Notes under the pieces: model-generated | Databases searched by the model: none | Told to the model about the DNA's origin: nothing | Seen by the model: only the letters and a program-made list of their open reading frames with translations | Shown here: positions 18,010 through 27,153 of the stretch, one piece after another | How the letters are laid out: each line of letters begins with the position of its first letter | Position numbering within the stretch: the stretch's first letter is position 1 | Assembly: GCF_001704615.3 (NCBI RefSeq) | Contig: NZ_CP029397.2 | Location: 1,116,001-1,180,000 of the forward strand | DNA: 64,000 nucleotides | Reading direction: 5' to 3' | Source of the DNA: Acinetobacter defluvii | Lineage (GTDB): Bacteria > Pseudomonadota > Gammaproteobacteria > Pseudomonadales > Moraxellaceae | Position numbers and translations under genes: made by a program

Positions 18010-19133
18010 TGTTTGAATTTTTTATTGTAAATCAGATATATGTGTGTAAATTATAACATTTATCTTGCTTCAAAAATATCTAATTGAGCATTTGTCCAAG
18101 ATATTAATTTTTTGATGATTTGCGGAGACCTATATCTCATTTGGAAAATAGAAGTGATTAAAAAACGGATACAAGACTTATGAGATTGCTGAATTAAAAG
18201 GGAGAATATCAATAATAGCTAAATTACTCATCTTAATGACAAGTGCATGATGAAGGTTGCATATAGAGAAAGTGATGACACAAATATAAATGTTTGAGGG
18301 GGCACGAACATTGGTTAATTTTAATCAACTAATGGTTGATTGCAGTAACAGAGTTAAATGCAAGTAAAAAACTCATAGAGGTTAACTATAAACTGACTGC
18401 GAAAAAGTGAAATGCAAATAATTTTTAAATTCAAATAAACAGCAAATTAGAGGCAAAAGGCAAAGAACAGCCTAACTTTAAAGTTGACTATATGTAGTGA
18501 TAATACACTTATTTTATTGGAGTTGAGGATAAAGTTAAAGCATACGCTTTTAGACCACTTTATAGTGATTCTATGATGATTAATGATTTTAATAATATTA
18601 CAAGTGTGGTAACGATAATTTGCTGATAAGGCACAACATAAAGCAGTTGTGAATGGCAAAATCTTATTGGATGCGGTAAAAGTTTAGATTTAAACTTTAG
18701 ATGAATAATGGATAATATTTTTTCGATTTTAATCATAAAAATACTGTATTTGATATGCAGCATTTCTTATGAGATGTTTACAAAAGTACTATAAATATAC
18801 ATTTCTTGCAGCAAAATATTAGCCATTAAAAAGTTTAATAATTTTAGATTCAACTATTATTTTGCCCAAAAATAACAAAGCTAAAGCTTAGTTTGTTTAG
18901 TTTTTGTGTAAAAAGTAGCCATTTGAATGGGTGGCTAAACAACCTGAATTTATATAAATTTGATTTGAAATTAGCATTTTATACCAAAAAATAAAATTAA
19001 AATTTAAAAAGTGTTGTTTTTATTTTTATTTTTTAGTTGATTTATAGAGTAATTATTCTAATAATTATATGAGATTTCAGAAAGGATCCGCTGAAATCAT
19101 AAAAATAAACAGATGTGTTACAGGGAATAAATC
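18010..19133. other. AT-rich non-coding stretch with possible gene remnants
   Basis: No intact gene is visible. Short plus-strand peptides that read as coding (LEAKGKEQPNFKVDYM near 18450, then EDKVKAYAFRPLYSDSMM near 18525 in the same frame after three stops, and KAQHKAVVNGKILLDAVKV near 18630 in another frame) suggest a second, more decayed gene that I cannot identify. The hairpin TAGCCA/TGGCTA (about 18917-18938) has its T-run on the minus strand. The right end must carry the promoter of the OmpW-like gene. Confidence 0.35.
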
Positions 19134-20225
19134 ATGAGTAAATTAGTGAAGGCGGTCTTACCCGTTGCGATGCTTTTGTCTACAAGTTTTGCCTATGCAG
19201 ATGCCAATAATTTTAAACGCTGGGCAGTTTCTGCGGGGTGGTTACATGTCATGCCACAAGGAAAAGCTAATTCTACACAAATTAATACAGCCGTTACGGA
19301 GGGTGGTAACTATGCTGTCGGTTCATTAAAAGGAAAAGACTTTCTTTCAGCAAATAATCTAGAAGAGATTAGAAATAAAACGTATGTTTCAAAATTAGCA
19401 GTAGATAGAATCCAAAAAGGTACAGATAAAGATCCAGAATTTATTGTTCCGAGTTTATACACCAATGGTGCATTTGCTGATGTATATGGTATTTCAAATT
19501 GGTCAAATAATGCAGGATTAGAGGCCGATGATGTAGATACATTAGGTTTAACTTTAAGTTACTTTGTTAATGATAAAGTTTCTGTTGAATTAATTGGTGG
19601 TATTCCACCAAAAGTTGATATTCAAGGTAAAGGTCAAATTGTTGCATCGGCACATTCTATTGCCAATTCAACAGCAGCATTGCCATCAAATATCAATGGT
19701 TTAGATATTACTAAAGATATTTTAATTACCGATTTGGGTGCACATGGTAAAGTTGCCGAAGTGACTGCTTGGACACCAGCTCTCACCGCAAAATATCATT
19801 TTGGTCAATCTGGTGTGAATAAATTCCGTCCATTTGTGGGTGGTGGTATTGTCTATGGACATTTCAATAAATTAAAACTGGATAGTGGGGTGGATCAAGA
19901 CCTCGTTAATGCTGGGCATATGGTGCAAAATGTGTTGGATGGTCAAGCAGGTGTTGCTTTGCAAAATACTGGCTCATCCAGTGCAAATCCAGTAGTGAAT
20001 GTAGATACTGATGATGCTTTTGCTCCTGTTGTAACAGCAGGGTTTTCATATGATGTAACTGATCGTTGGTTTACCACAGCATCTGTAACATATATGCCAA
20101 ACTTCAATAATACAGCGACCATTACCGTAACTGATCAAAATACAGGTAAGGAACTCATTCATGCCAAAACCAAAGTTGATCTAGATCCATTAATTACCTA
20201 TGTGGGCGTAGGTTATCGCTTCTAA
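19134..20225 (+). CDS. OmpW-family outer-membrane protein, enlarged
   Basis: 363 residues with a signal peptide cleaved near Ala22 (SFAYA). Beta-barrel features include LGLTLSYFVNDKVSVELIGG, LTAKYHFG, FRPFVGGGIVYGHF, FSYDVTDRWF and the terminal aromatic in GVGYRF, which is the OmpW/AlkL pattern. OmpW proteins form eight-stranded barrels that let small hydrophobic molecules through the outer membrane. Normal members have about 210 residues. Here about 100 extra residues lie between the first strand and the VDTLGLTLSY strand, and more in the GVDQDLVNAGH region, so the extracellular loops should be large. It stands alone behind a decayed region and ends at a terminator. Confidence 0.8.
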   Translation: MSKLVKAVLPVAMLLSTSFAYADANNFKRWAVSAGWLHVMPQGKANSTQINTAVTEGGNYAVGSLKGKDFLSANNLEEIRNKTYVSKLAVDRIQKGTDKDPEFIVPSLYTNGAFADVYGISNWSNNAGLEADDVDTLGLTLSYFVNDKVSVELIGGIPPKVDIQGKGQIVASAHSIANSTAALPSNINGLDITKDILITDLGAHGKVAEVTAWTPALTAKYHFGQSGVNKFRPFVGGGIVYGHFNKLKLDSGVDQDLVNAGHMVQNVLDGQAGVALQNTGSSSANPVVNVDTDDAFAPVVTAGFSYDVTDRWFTTASVTYMPNFNNTATITVTDQNTGKELIHAKTKVDLDPLITYVGVGYRF

Positions 20226-20253
20226 GTTTTAGCGACGTTATACATATAAAAGA

Positions 20254-20286
20254 AAAGCTCAAACAGCTATTGTTTGGGCTTTTTTG
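20254..20286 (+). terminator. Intrinsic terminator of the OmpW-like gene
   Basis: The stem AAAGCTCAAACA/TGTTTGGGCTTT (one G-U pair) is followed by T. Confidence 0.85.
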
Positions 20287-20354
20287 TTGCAGCTTCAGAC
20301 TTTCCAGACACATAGCGATATAATCAAAAAGAATATGTTGTAAGGAATTTTTAG

Positions 20355-20975
20355 ATGCGTGGTCTTTATCTCATCACCAATGATGATCCAATTGAACTTT
20401 TATTGGCTAAGCTTGAAGGAGCAATGGCGACCTATGAAGTTGCTGTTTTGCAATATCGCCGTAAAAAAGTCGCAAAAGAAGATCAAGCCTATGAAATCGA
20501 ATACATGAAATCAATGTGTGCACAATATAAAGTACCTTTTGTGATCAATGATGATCTAGACGCTGCTGTAAAATATGGCGTTGGCGTTCATCTTGGACAA
20601 GGGGATGGCTCGATTGTAGAAGCCGTTGAACGTTTACCTAAAAATGTCTTAATAGGTCGTAGTTGTAATAACTCGATAGAGCTTGCACAACAAGCCATTG
20701 CCGATGGGGCGAATTACGTGGCGTTTGGTGCAATTTATGCAACTGATACTAAGCCTGAAGCAGGTAATATTGGTTTAGAAACCTTAAAACAAGCCAAAGC
20801 AATATTGAATGTACCGATTTGTGCAATAGGGGGATTAACTGTTGAAAATTCAGATATTGTGATCGAAGCAGGTGCCGACCTTTGTGCGGTAATTAGTGAT
20901 ATATTAGGACGATCTTTATCAGGCGTTTCTGTGCGAACCCATGAATGGGCTGATTTATTTACATCAAAAGCATAA
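20355..20975 (+). CDS. thiE: Thiamine-phosphate synthase
   Basis: 206 residues of the ThiE TIM-barrel. It couples HMP pyrophosphate and hydroxyethylthiazole phosphate to thiamine phosphate. The family signatures are seen in order: VLQYRRK (LQxRxK, about residues 36-42), PFVINDDLDAAV, GVHLGQGD (diphosphate site), IGRSCNN, YVAFGAIYATDTKP and AIGGLTVEN. There is no TPP riboswitch-like leader upstream. hemL follows after 42 bases in the same direction, so the two may be co-transcribed, an arrangement common in Pseudomonas and Acinetobacter. Confidence 0.93.
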   Translation: MRGLYLITNDDPIELLLAKLEGAMATYEVAVLQYRRKKVAKEDQAYEIEYMKSMCAQYKVPFVINDDLDAAVKYGVGVHLGQGDGSIVEAVERLPKNVLIGRSCNNSIELAQQAIADGANYVAFGAIYATDTKPEAGNIGLETLKQAKAILNVPICAIGGLTVENSDIVIEAGADLCAVISDILGRSLSGVSVRTHEWADLFTSKA

Positions 20976-21017
20976 GCTTTTTTAAATGTCTTTATATTTT
21001 TAAGTTGAGCATTTTTC

Positions 21018-22319
21018 ATGACTTTATCTGCCAAGCAAGAACAATTATTTAAACAAGCCAGTAAATATATTCCAGGTGGCGTGAATTCTCCTGTACGTGC
21101 TTTTAATGGTGTCGGTGGTACGCCAGTATTTATTGAAAAAGCCAAAGGGGCTTATTTGTATGATGTTGATGGTAAGCGTTATGTTGACTATGTGGGTTCA
21201 TGGGGACCAATGATTCTTGGGCATGCACATCCTGACATTATCAAAGCAGTTCAGGACGCTGCTGTTGATGGTTTAAGCTTTGGTGCACCCACTGTTCATG
21301 AAACGACATTGGCTGACATAATCTGTGAAATTATGCCTTCGATTGAGTTGGTGCGTATGACCAACTCAGGGACTGAAGCAACCATGACGGCAATTCGTTT
21401 GGCGCGTGGTTATACAGGTCGTGACAAAATTGTCAAATTTGAAGGTTGTTATCATGGTCATTCTGATTCACTGCTTGTAAAAGCAGGTTCAGGTTTATTG
21501 ACCAGTGGTGAGGGTGAAGCAACTTCGGCAGGTGTACCTGCTGATTTTGCCAAGCATACTTTAACTTTGCCATATAATGACATTGCCACTTTAAAAGAAT
21601 GCTTTGCCAAGTTTGGTTCAGAAATCGCAGGTGTGATTGTTGAGCCTGTTGCAGGAAATATGAACTTGGTCAAACCGATTGATGGTTTCTTACAAGCGAT
21701 TCGTGATGTTTGTGATGAACATGGTTCAGTATTTATTATTGATGAAGTGATGACAGGTTTCCGTGTCGGTTTAGGCGGTGCGCAAGCGCATTATGGTGTC
21801 ACTCCTGATTTAACCACTTTGGGTAAAATCATCGGTGCAGGGCTGCCTGTTGGTGCATTCGGTGGTAAGCGTGAAGTGATGCAATGTATCGCGCCATTGG
21901 GTAAAGTTTACCAAGCAGGGACGTTGTCAGGGAATCCATTGGCAATGCGTGCAGGGATTGAAATGTTTAAGCATTTACGTGCTGAAGGTTTCTATGAAAA
22001 ATTAACCGCGCAGCTTGAAAAATTACTTGCAGGTTTACAAGCTGCTGCGGATGAAGCAGGTATTGCATTTAAAACCCAACAAGTGGGTGGCATGTTTGGT
22101 TTATATTTCACAGATCAAACTGATATTACTAGCTTTGATTCCATGTTGAAATGTGATGTGGATGCATTCCGTAAGTTCTTCCATGGTATGTTACAACGTG
22201 GTGTCAACCTTGCACCATCTGCATTTGAGGCAGGCTTTATTTCAGCTGCACATTGTGATGAAGATATTCAATACACGATAGATATGGCAAAAGAAGTTTT
22301 TGCCGAAATGAAAGCTTAA
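21018..22319 (+). CDS. hemL: Glutamate-1-semialdehyde 2,1-aminomutase
   Basis: 433 residues, full length. This class III PLP enzyme converts glutamate-1-semialdehyde to 5-aminolevulinate, the first committed haem precursor of the C5 pathway. Signatures are [11 protein letters not shown] at the start, [16 protein letters not shown] (cofactor phosphate), [22 protein letters not shown] and the Schiff-base lysine in [18 protein letters not shown]. It sits 42 bases downstream of thiE with the same orientation. A hairpin repeat follows the stop. Confidence 0.95.
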   Translation: MTLSAKQEQLFKQASKYIPGGVNSPVRAFNGVGGTPVFIEKAKGAYLYDVDGKRYVDYVGSWGPMILGHAHPDIIKAVQDAAVDGLSFGAPTVHETTLADIICEIMPSIELVRMTNSGTEATMTAIRLARGYTGRDKIVKFEGCYHGHSDSLLVKAGSGLLTSGEGEATSAGVPADFAKHTLTLPYNDIATLKECFAKFGSEIAGVIVEPVAGNMNLVKPIDGFLQAIRDVCDEHGSVFIIDEVMTGFRVGLGGAQAHYGVTPDLTTLGKIIGAGLPVGAFGGKREVMQCIAPLGKVYQAGTLSGNPLAMRAGIEMFKHLRAEGFYEKLTAQLEKLLAGLQAAADEAGIAFKTQQVGGMFGLYFTDQTDITSFDSMLKCDVDAFRKFFHGMLQRGVNLAPSAFEAGFISAAHCDEDIQYTIDMAKEVFAEMKA

Positions 22320-22345
22320 TTTGTTCAAAAGAGAGTTTGATTTTA

Positions 22346-22407
22346 CCTCTCCCTAACCCTCACTTGCGCATCATTTTAAGCGGTGCTTAAAACTTGCACA
22401 GGAGAGG
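22346..22407. repeat. Compound CCTCTCC inverted repeat
   Basis: Outer arms CCTCTCC/GGAGAGG enclose an inner hairpin TTTTAAG/CTTAAAA. It lies between hemL and the GlcG-like gene. It shares the CCCTC-type core with intergenic hairpins at 9795 and 56968, so it is probably one of a dispersed family rather than a gene-specific regulator. Confidence 0.5.
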
Positions 22408-22434
22408 GTGCTTCAAACTGATTTGAGAATTTAA

Positions 22435-22851
22435 ATGAAAACTAAACATTATTTAACGCTATCTGATGCTGAGTTTTTACTCGAACAATCATATCAATAT
22501 GCGATTGAGTACGCTTTTAATGTGAGTATTTGCATTGTCGATGAAACGGGCAGTTTATTAGCGATGAAACGTATGGATGGTGCTTCCCCAATGACTGCAA
22601 ATCTAGCTTTGGAAAAAGCCAAATGTTCTGCAATCAGTCGTCGTCCATCTGGTGTATTTGAAAACTTGATTAAAAATGGTCAAATGGGCTTTCTAACCAT
22701 GGAAACTTTTTCAGGTATGTTAGAAGGGGGGGAACCGATTTTGTATAAAGGACAATTGGTCGGTGCTATAGGGGTTTCAGGTGTGAAATCTTTTCAGGAT
22801 GCTGAGATTGCAAGATTTGCGATTGAGAGGTTTTTAACACAAGTATTTTAA
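22435..22851 (+). CDS. GlcG/HbpS-family protein
   Basis: 138 residues matching the GlcG/HbpS fold, a small cytoplasmic or exported domain often found beside glycolate, haem or cob(II)yrinate genes. The motifs CIVDETGSLLAMKRMDGA, KAKCSAISRRPS and GQLVGAIGVSG are characteristic. No signal peptide is present, so it is cytoplasmic. It is next to hemL, which makes a haem-related role thinkable, but the family has no firm general function. IS DNA begins about 100 bases downstream. Confidence 0.75.
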   Translation: MKTKHYLTLSDAEFLLEQSYQYAIEYAFNVSICIVDETGSLLAMKRMDGASPMTANLALEKAKCSAISRRPSGVFENLIKNGQMGFLTMETFSGMLEGGEPILYKGQLVGAIGVSGVKSFQDAEIARFAIERFLTQVF

Positions 22852-23800
22852 ACGCTATAAAATATTTATAGAGATGTATATTTATAAAACCATATAAAAA
22901 ATAAGGGATTTTTACCATAAAGCAAAGATATAATATAAAATTAATTTTACTAAATAACCTGAGTTCGATGAATATTATTAGTTTGCAATCAAATTTTTAA
23001 AAGTTGGTTTGCTAGTATTTAAACAATAGGCGACTACTGCCGACATAATATTCACCATAAAATTATTAACCGAACGATGACGTGAATGATCTATTTGATG
23101 CAAATTTTTTAATTGGTCATTCACTGTTTCTATCAAACCACGTCGTGATAATAATTGCTTTTCAAATAATGTTTGTGACTCTTTCTGCTTCATATTTTTT
23201 CGTGAAGGTGTTAATAATTTTAACCCTCTTGCGATTAAAGCATCTTTTTTTGTTTTACTTAAATATCCCTTATCACCAAGCAGGATACCTTTAAATTCTG
23301 AAGTAAGCTCCTCAAGTACTGCAACATCGTGAACATTGGCTGATGTGACTTTTAAATTAATAATCTCTCCTAAGTTGTTGATCACAAGATGTAATTTAAA
23401 ACCGTAAAACCATCCTGTACTACTTTTTCCACGATTCGCAAGGTCTTTAAACACACGATGTCGTTTAATTCTAAGATTATGACAAACAACAAGCTTAGTT
23501 GAATCAATGATACAAATTCCTGTATCTGCTCCTTTAATTTGATTAAAGAAACAGCTAAGTGCTTGCAAGCAACGAGGCATAATTTCAACAAAACGGTTAT
23601 AGCTAAGAAGTTTAGGGAAAGCAGATTTCCAAAAAGGAATGACCATATGACAATAAAAATATTTAAAGAATCTAAATCCAGATTGGTGGAATAAAATCAC
23701 GATTGTCATGATTTCAGATAAGCTTAGGGCAGACTTCTGAGAGGTGGTCCCACTTGTTTGAACAACTAAAAGCGTATTTATAAGTGATATTCCGCTCTAG

Positions 23801-24541
23801 TTAAGCCACCTTGTTTTGTTGGGGTAGCTGATCATAGTAAAACTCATTTGGTGTCATTTTGTCTAGACTCGAATGAGGTCGTTTCAAATTATAAAACTCA
23901 AAATATGCACTTAATTGCTTTTTCGCATCTGTGACACTGCTATAAGCTTTGAGATACACCTCTTCATATTTAACGCTCCGCCATAATCGTTCAACCATCA
24001 CATTATCTACCCATCGACCTTTACCATCCATACTGATTTGAATGCCATTTGATTTCAATACATCAATAAATGCATCACTGGTAAACTGGCTGCCTTGGTC
24101 TGTATTAAATATTTCAGGTCGACCATATTTTTCAATTGCTTCATTTAAAGCCGAAATACAAAAATCCACCTCCATACTAATCGATACCCTATGCGCAAGT
24201 ACCTTGCGGCTATGCCAATCAATCACAGCACATAAATAAACAAAGCCTTTTGCCATAGGGATATACGTTATATCCGTAGACCACACTTGATTACTGCGCT
24301 GAATAGCCAACCCTTTGAGCAGATATGGATATTTACGGTGAGCTTGATTAGCCTGGCTTAAATTTGGTTTGCAATATAACGCCTGAATACCCATTTTCTT
24401 CATTAAAGTACGTGTATGACGTCGTCCTATATGATGTCCTTGACGATTCAACAAATCACGCATCATACGACTGCCTGCAAAAGGATATTGCATATGTAAT
24501 TCATCAATACATCGCATCAGCTTCAGATCTGATGCACTCAC
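23801..24541 (-). CDS. IS3-family transposase OrfB (DDE integrase)
   Basis: The 246-residue segment given here begins at an in-frame GTG; the frame continues upstream to overlap orfA near 24640 (peptide QPQKLIDDSLQIS), so the active product is made as an OrfAB fusion by -1 frameshifting. It contains the rve integrase core: D in WSTDITYIPM, D in FNTDQGSQFTS and E in VERLWRSVKYEEVYL. The HTH_21-like region RMMRDLLNRQGHHIGRRH lies before it. It ends FYYDQLPQQNKVA. Confidence 0.9.
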   Translation of the reverse strand: MSASDLKLMRCIDELHMQYPFAGSRMMRDLLNRQGHHIGRRHTRTLMKKMGIQALYCKPNLSQANQAHRKYPYLLKGLAIQRSNQVWSTDITYIPMAKGFVYLCAVIDWHSRKVLAHRVSISMEVDFCISALNEAIEKYGRPEIFNTDQGSQFTSDAFIDVLKSNGIQISMDGKGRWVDNVMVERLWRSVKYEEVYLKAYSSVTDAKKQLSAYFEFYNLKRPHSSLDKMTPNEFYYDQLPQQNKVA

Positions 24542-24627
24542 AGGTTTTGGGCGATAGTAATAACAACCACGGGAGACTTTCAGCAGCTTAGCTTGCTTAG
24601 ATACTGAAATCTGAAGTGAGTCGTCGA

Positions 24628-24933
24628 TTAACTTTTGTGGTTGAAGCGGCCCAGTTTCTTCAACACACCTTCTAAAAAATCAATTTCTAATGCCTGCTCA
24701 CCGATTTTTGCATGTAGTTTTTTTAGATCGATGGGTGGTTCTGTTGGAGCTTTTGATTGATCGAAAGCTTGCGAGGAAGCTGAGATCAATTGATTTTTCC
24801 AGTCAATAATTTGGTTTTGATGAACATCAAACTCAGCACTCAATTCAGCAAGTGTTTTTTCTGCTTTAATCGCAGCAAGTGCTACCTTAGCTTTAAAATC
24901 ATTTGAATGATTTCTTCTTGGTCTACGTGCCAT
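24628..24933 (-). CDS. IS3-family transposase OrfA (helix-turn-helix)
   Basis: 101 residues from the ATG at 24933, which has GGAG at ribosome-binding distance; an in-frame ATG lies four codons upstream. The N-terminal part is a basic helix-turn-helix (RRNHSNDFKAKVALAAIK, then LAELSAEFDVHQNQIIDWKN), followed by a leucine-zipper-like segment (LKKLHAKIGEQALEIDFLEGVLKKL). It binds the element ends and regulates or fuses with OrfB. Confidence 0.9.
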   Translation of the reverse strand: MARRPRRNHSNDFKAKVALAAIKAEKTLAELSAEFDVHQNQIIDWKNQLISASSQAFDQSKAPTEPPIDLKKLHAKIGEQALEIDFLEGVLKKLGRFNHKS

Positions 24934-25373
24934 AAAATACTCCATATATTGATGTTTATAACATCATTTGAGGAGCAGAATATCACTTATAGGAGTTGTT
25001 CAAATTTACGGATCCATCTCTCTGTAACCTTAAATTTTGATGTGGAATGAGAGATTTTTCTAAAGATTCATCAAATATTTTGCAAAAATCATCTAAAAGA
25101 CAAAATAATTCTGTAATATGATCCATAGAAAGCCTTAGGTTGTAATGTTTTGTCTTGAGAACCAATACGTTACAAACTTTAGGGCTTTTTTTCTACTCTT
25201 TTTTTGATCGAACTCAGGTTAAATAATATTTTATTTTTGCGAATTTTATCACATAATTTATTTTAAATAATAATTAAGTCAATAATTTAGATAAAATTAA
25301 ATTTGGATAACTGTAAATAAATTGCTACATTAATAATATGAAAAATAAAAAAATGTAAATTGGGGAGTGTGCA

Positions 25374-25979
25374 ATGAGAGATAAGGTTTATTCGGAAAAG
25401 CATCGTAAAATTTATAGATTAGTTAATCAAGTGTTAAAAAACTCTTTGATTACAAAACTAATTCATAAAAATCAAAAAGATAATAGTCTGGAAATTGACA
25501 CACTTACAGGTGTATATAATCAGTTTGCGATTAATCAATTTTTAAAAGAACTACACCCACAAGAAGGAAAACAGTACGGTATTATTCTATTTAATATTGA
25601 TAATCTCAACAAAATAAAAGAGCAATATCAATCCGAAGCCATGAATGAAGTGTTAAGTAACGTGGCTGAACGATTAACGCATAATATTCGTGAAACAGAT
25701 TTGGTTGGACGTTTGAGTTGCTCTGAATTTATTTTAATTTTACATGATATTAATCAAGAGCAAGTGACTCAAATTGCTGAGCGTTTATTAAAGGTGATGA
25801 AGTCTAATCCTATAAAATTTAAATCTAAGACGATTCCTGTGCAGTTTAGTTATGGTACTTCTGTTTCTGGACAAAATACGACAAAAAGCGAAGAGGTTTT
25901 AGAACAAGCCGATCAGAATAGATTTATAGGAAAAGGACAGCCTCATTCGTTTTATTCGGAGTCACAAATTTTATCTTAA
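25374..25979 (+). CDS. Degenerate GGDEF-domain protein
   Basis: 201 residues. The fold of a diguanylate cyclase is recognisable: DTLTGVYNQFAINQFL (about 43-58), FNIDNLNKIKEQY with the metal-binding Asp76, and RETDLVGRL. The signature GGDEF is replaced by SCSEF at 115-119, so cyclase activity is unlikely. About 40 basic residues precede the domain and no membrane segment is present. It could be a c-di-GMP or GTP-binding effector, or a decaying gene. It begins 150 bases from the IS982 end, and its distal promoter might have been changed by that insertion. A GGGGAG ribosome site supports the start. Confidence 0.7.
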   Translation: MRDKVYSEKHRKIYRLVNQVLKNSLITKLIHKNQKDNSLEIDTLTGVYNQFAINQFLKELHPQEGKQYGIILFNIDNLNKIKEQYQSEAMNEVLSNVAERLTHNIRETDLVGRLSCSEFILILHDINQEQVTQIAERLLKVMKSNPIKFKSKTIPVQFSYGTSVSGQNTTKSEEVLEQADQNRFIGKGQPHSFYSESQILS

Positions 25980-26079
25980 ATTTTAATCATTTTTGTAAAT
26001 CTGAGATGGACATTACGTTTGAATGTTCATATCGGATGGGCTTTGTTGCATATAACTGTATGTCATTAAAAAGTACATT

Positions 26080-27141
26080 TTAAGAATTGCTGCTGCGGTA
26101 CATGATACTTGCATCATAGGCGTTTAGAACTTGTAAAATTTCCCCTTTCGCACTGTGTAAAATCGCGTGTTGATCTGTGTAAATTGTTCCATTATTCATT
26201 TTTGCGGTTTGGTTCATTGGTGGTGTAAAGAGCCAAGTTTCTTGATCTTTGATGAGGGGATGTACTAATAAATTAAACGCTGAACCTTTTGGATAATAAA
26301 TGCCACCAAAATATATATCTTTGGCAAGAGTGCCATTTTCTATGCCAAGTAATTGATGATTTTTATCTAAATATACATTCGCCCATTCTATTGGTATATT
26401 TTTATAATGAGTAATGGGGTTTCTAATCAACCATCTATCTTGAGCAATAAAACCATCAGGATATTTAGGGGATTGACTACGTTGCAGATCTGCATTGGCT
26501 TGTAAGGTGATTTGTTTGAGTTTGACGGGATTCGCCAATACACAAAACGCTAAGCCAGAAAGATTGGCTTGTTCATCCAAATACACTTTCATATAGTTTT
26601 CAAGTTTACATTGCCAACCTTCGATTTGATCTATGCCTTTGCCATCTAAGGTGATTGAACGGTCATCAAACATTTCTAATTCAAATCCTCTCGGGATTTG
26701 TACCCTTGTAATCTGAAAATGACCAAAAGCCACAGGGATTGGGAAAGTCGCTTCACGAAATGAGTTTAAATTATTGGGTTCAAATAACCACAGTTTTGTC
26801 CCTTTGGGCATATGAATCCCTAAAATGGTTTGTGGTGTAGTTAGCGTTTGATAGATTGCTTCATGTTTAGTTTGACTTTCATTTTTTGCGGTTTTAACCA
26901 GTAAAGAGAGCCCGATTGCAAGTAGTACACATAAACAACTACTAAAAAATAAAGATTGTAGAAAAATATTGCCATTTTTGAGTTTTATGCGGCATTGCTT
27001 ACTGAAAATTAGTCCGATTGCAAATAAACAAAAAACCAAACAGCCGAACGCTGCAACGATAAAAATCCACAAATAAGCAAATGAAAAAGGAATCATAAAA
27101 TATATTGGAGTATGCAGGATATTTACTGTTTTATCCTGCAT
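26080..27141 (-). CDS. Uncharacterised membrane protein with periplasmic domain
   Basis: 353 residues. Two hydrophobic helices lie near the N-terminus (about 17-46 and 62-84), followed by a soluble region of about 270 residues rich in beta-type segments (GIHMPKGTKLWLFEP, RVQIPRGFELEMFDD, FGGIYYPKGSAFNLLV). The recurring 'P-[KR]-G-x3-L' units suggest an internal repeat. The soluble part is probably periplasmic. It starts 12 bases after the lipoprotein gene, so the two form an operon. An internal ATG at 27096 is an alternative start. The family is not recognised. Confidence 0.65.
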   Translation of the reverse strand: MQDKTVNILHTPIYFMIPFSFAYLWIFIVAAFGCLVFCLFAIGLIFSKQCRIKLKNGNIFLQSLFFSSCLCVLLAIGLSLLVKTAKNESQTKHEAIYQTLTTPQTILGIHMPKGTKLWLFEPNNLNSFREATFPIPVAFGHFQITRVQIPRGFELEMFDDRSITLDGKGIDQIEGWQCKLENYMKVYLDEQANLSGLAFCVLANPVKLKQITLQANADLQRSQSPKYPDGFIAQDRWLIRNPITHYKNIPIEWANVYLDKNHQLLGIENGTLAKDIYFGGIYYPKGSAFNLLVHPLIKDQETWLFTPPMNQTAKMNNGTIYTDQHAILHSAKGEILQVLNAYDASIMYRSSNS

Positions 27142-27153
27142 AAACTTGAGTAA

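Larger units (their letters stand above)
23740..25021 (-). mobile_element. IS3-family insertion sequence (1282 bp)
   Basis: The element is bounded by imperfect inverted repeats beginning AGAGGTGGTCCC (left) and AGAGATGGATCC (right end, reverse complement). A 3-base target duplication CTG lies at 23737-23739 and 25022-25024. Comparison with the intact IS982 copy proves the junctions: the uninterrupted site there reads ACTTCTGTAACC. It carries two overlapping frames, orfA and orfB, as in all IS3-family elements. Confidence 0.95.
22978..25165 (-). pseudogene. IS982-family transposase, split by IS3 insertion
   Basis: The N-terminal 48 residues (25165 down to 25022, MVLKTKHYNLRL onwards) are separated from the remaining 252 residues (23739 down to 22978) by the IS3-family element. 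The C-terminal piece keeps the DDE residues in CIIDSTKL, LLGDKGYLS and GLIETVNDQL, but it lacks its own start and N-terminal region. The undisturbed version is the 300-residue protein encoded at 34656-35558. Confidence 0.9.
22956..25220 (-). mobile_element. IS982-type element, interrupted by an IS3-family element
   Basis: The 14-base terminal inverted repeats AACCTGAGTTCGAT and ATCGAACTCAGGTT mark the ends. AAAT flanks both sides and is the likely 4-base target duplication. With the inserted 1282-base IS3 element and its 3-base duplication removed, the element is 980 bases, exactly the length of the intact copy at 34634-35613, and it looks identical. The transposase gene is split and inactive. 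Confidence 0.92.

Noticed and set aside
17134..19133. A CRISPR array or long tandem repeats in the gene-poor 2 kb
   Set aside because: No regularly spaced repeats are visible; the region is AT-rich decayed coding DNA.
26040..26055. IS903-like inverted-repeat end GGGCTTTGTTGCAT
   Set aside because: The string resembles the ends of IS903-group elements, but no partner end, transposase or target duplication was found nearby, so one short match is not evidence of an element.
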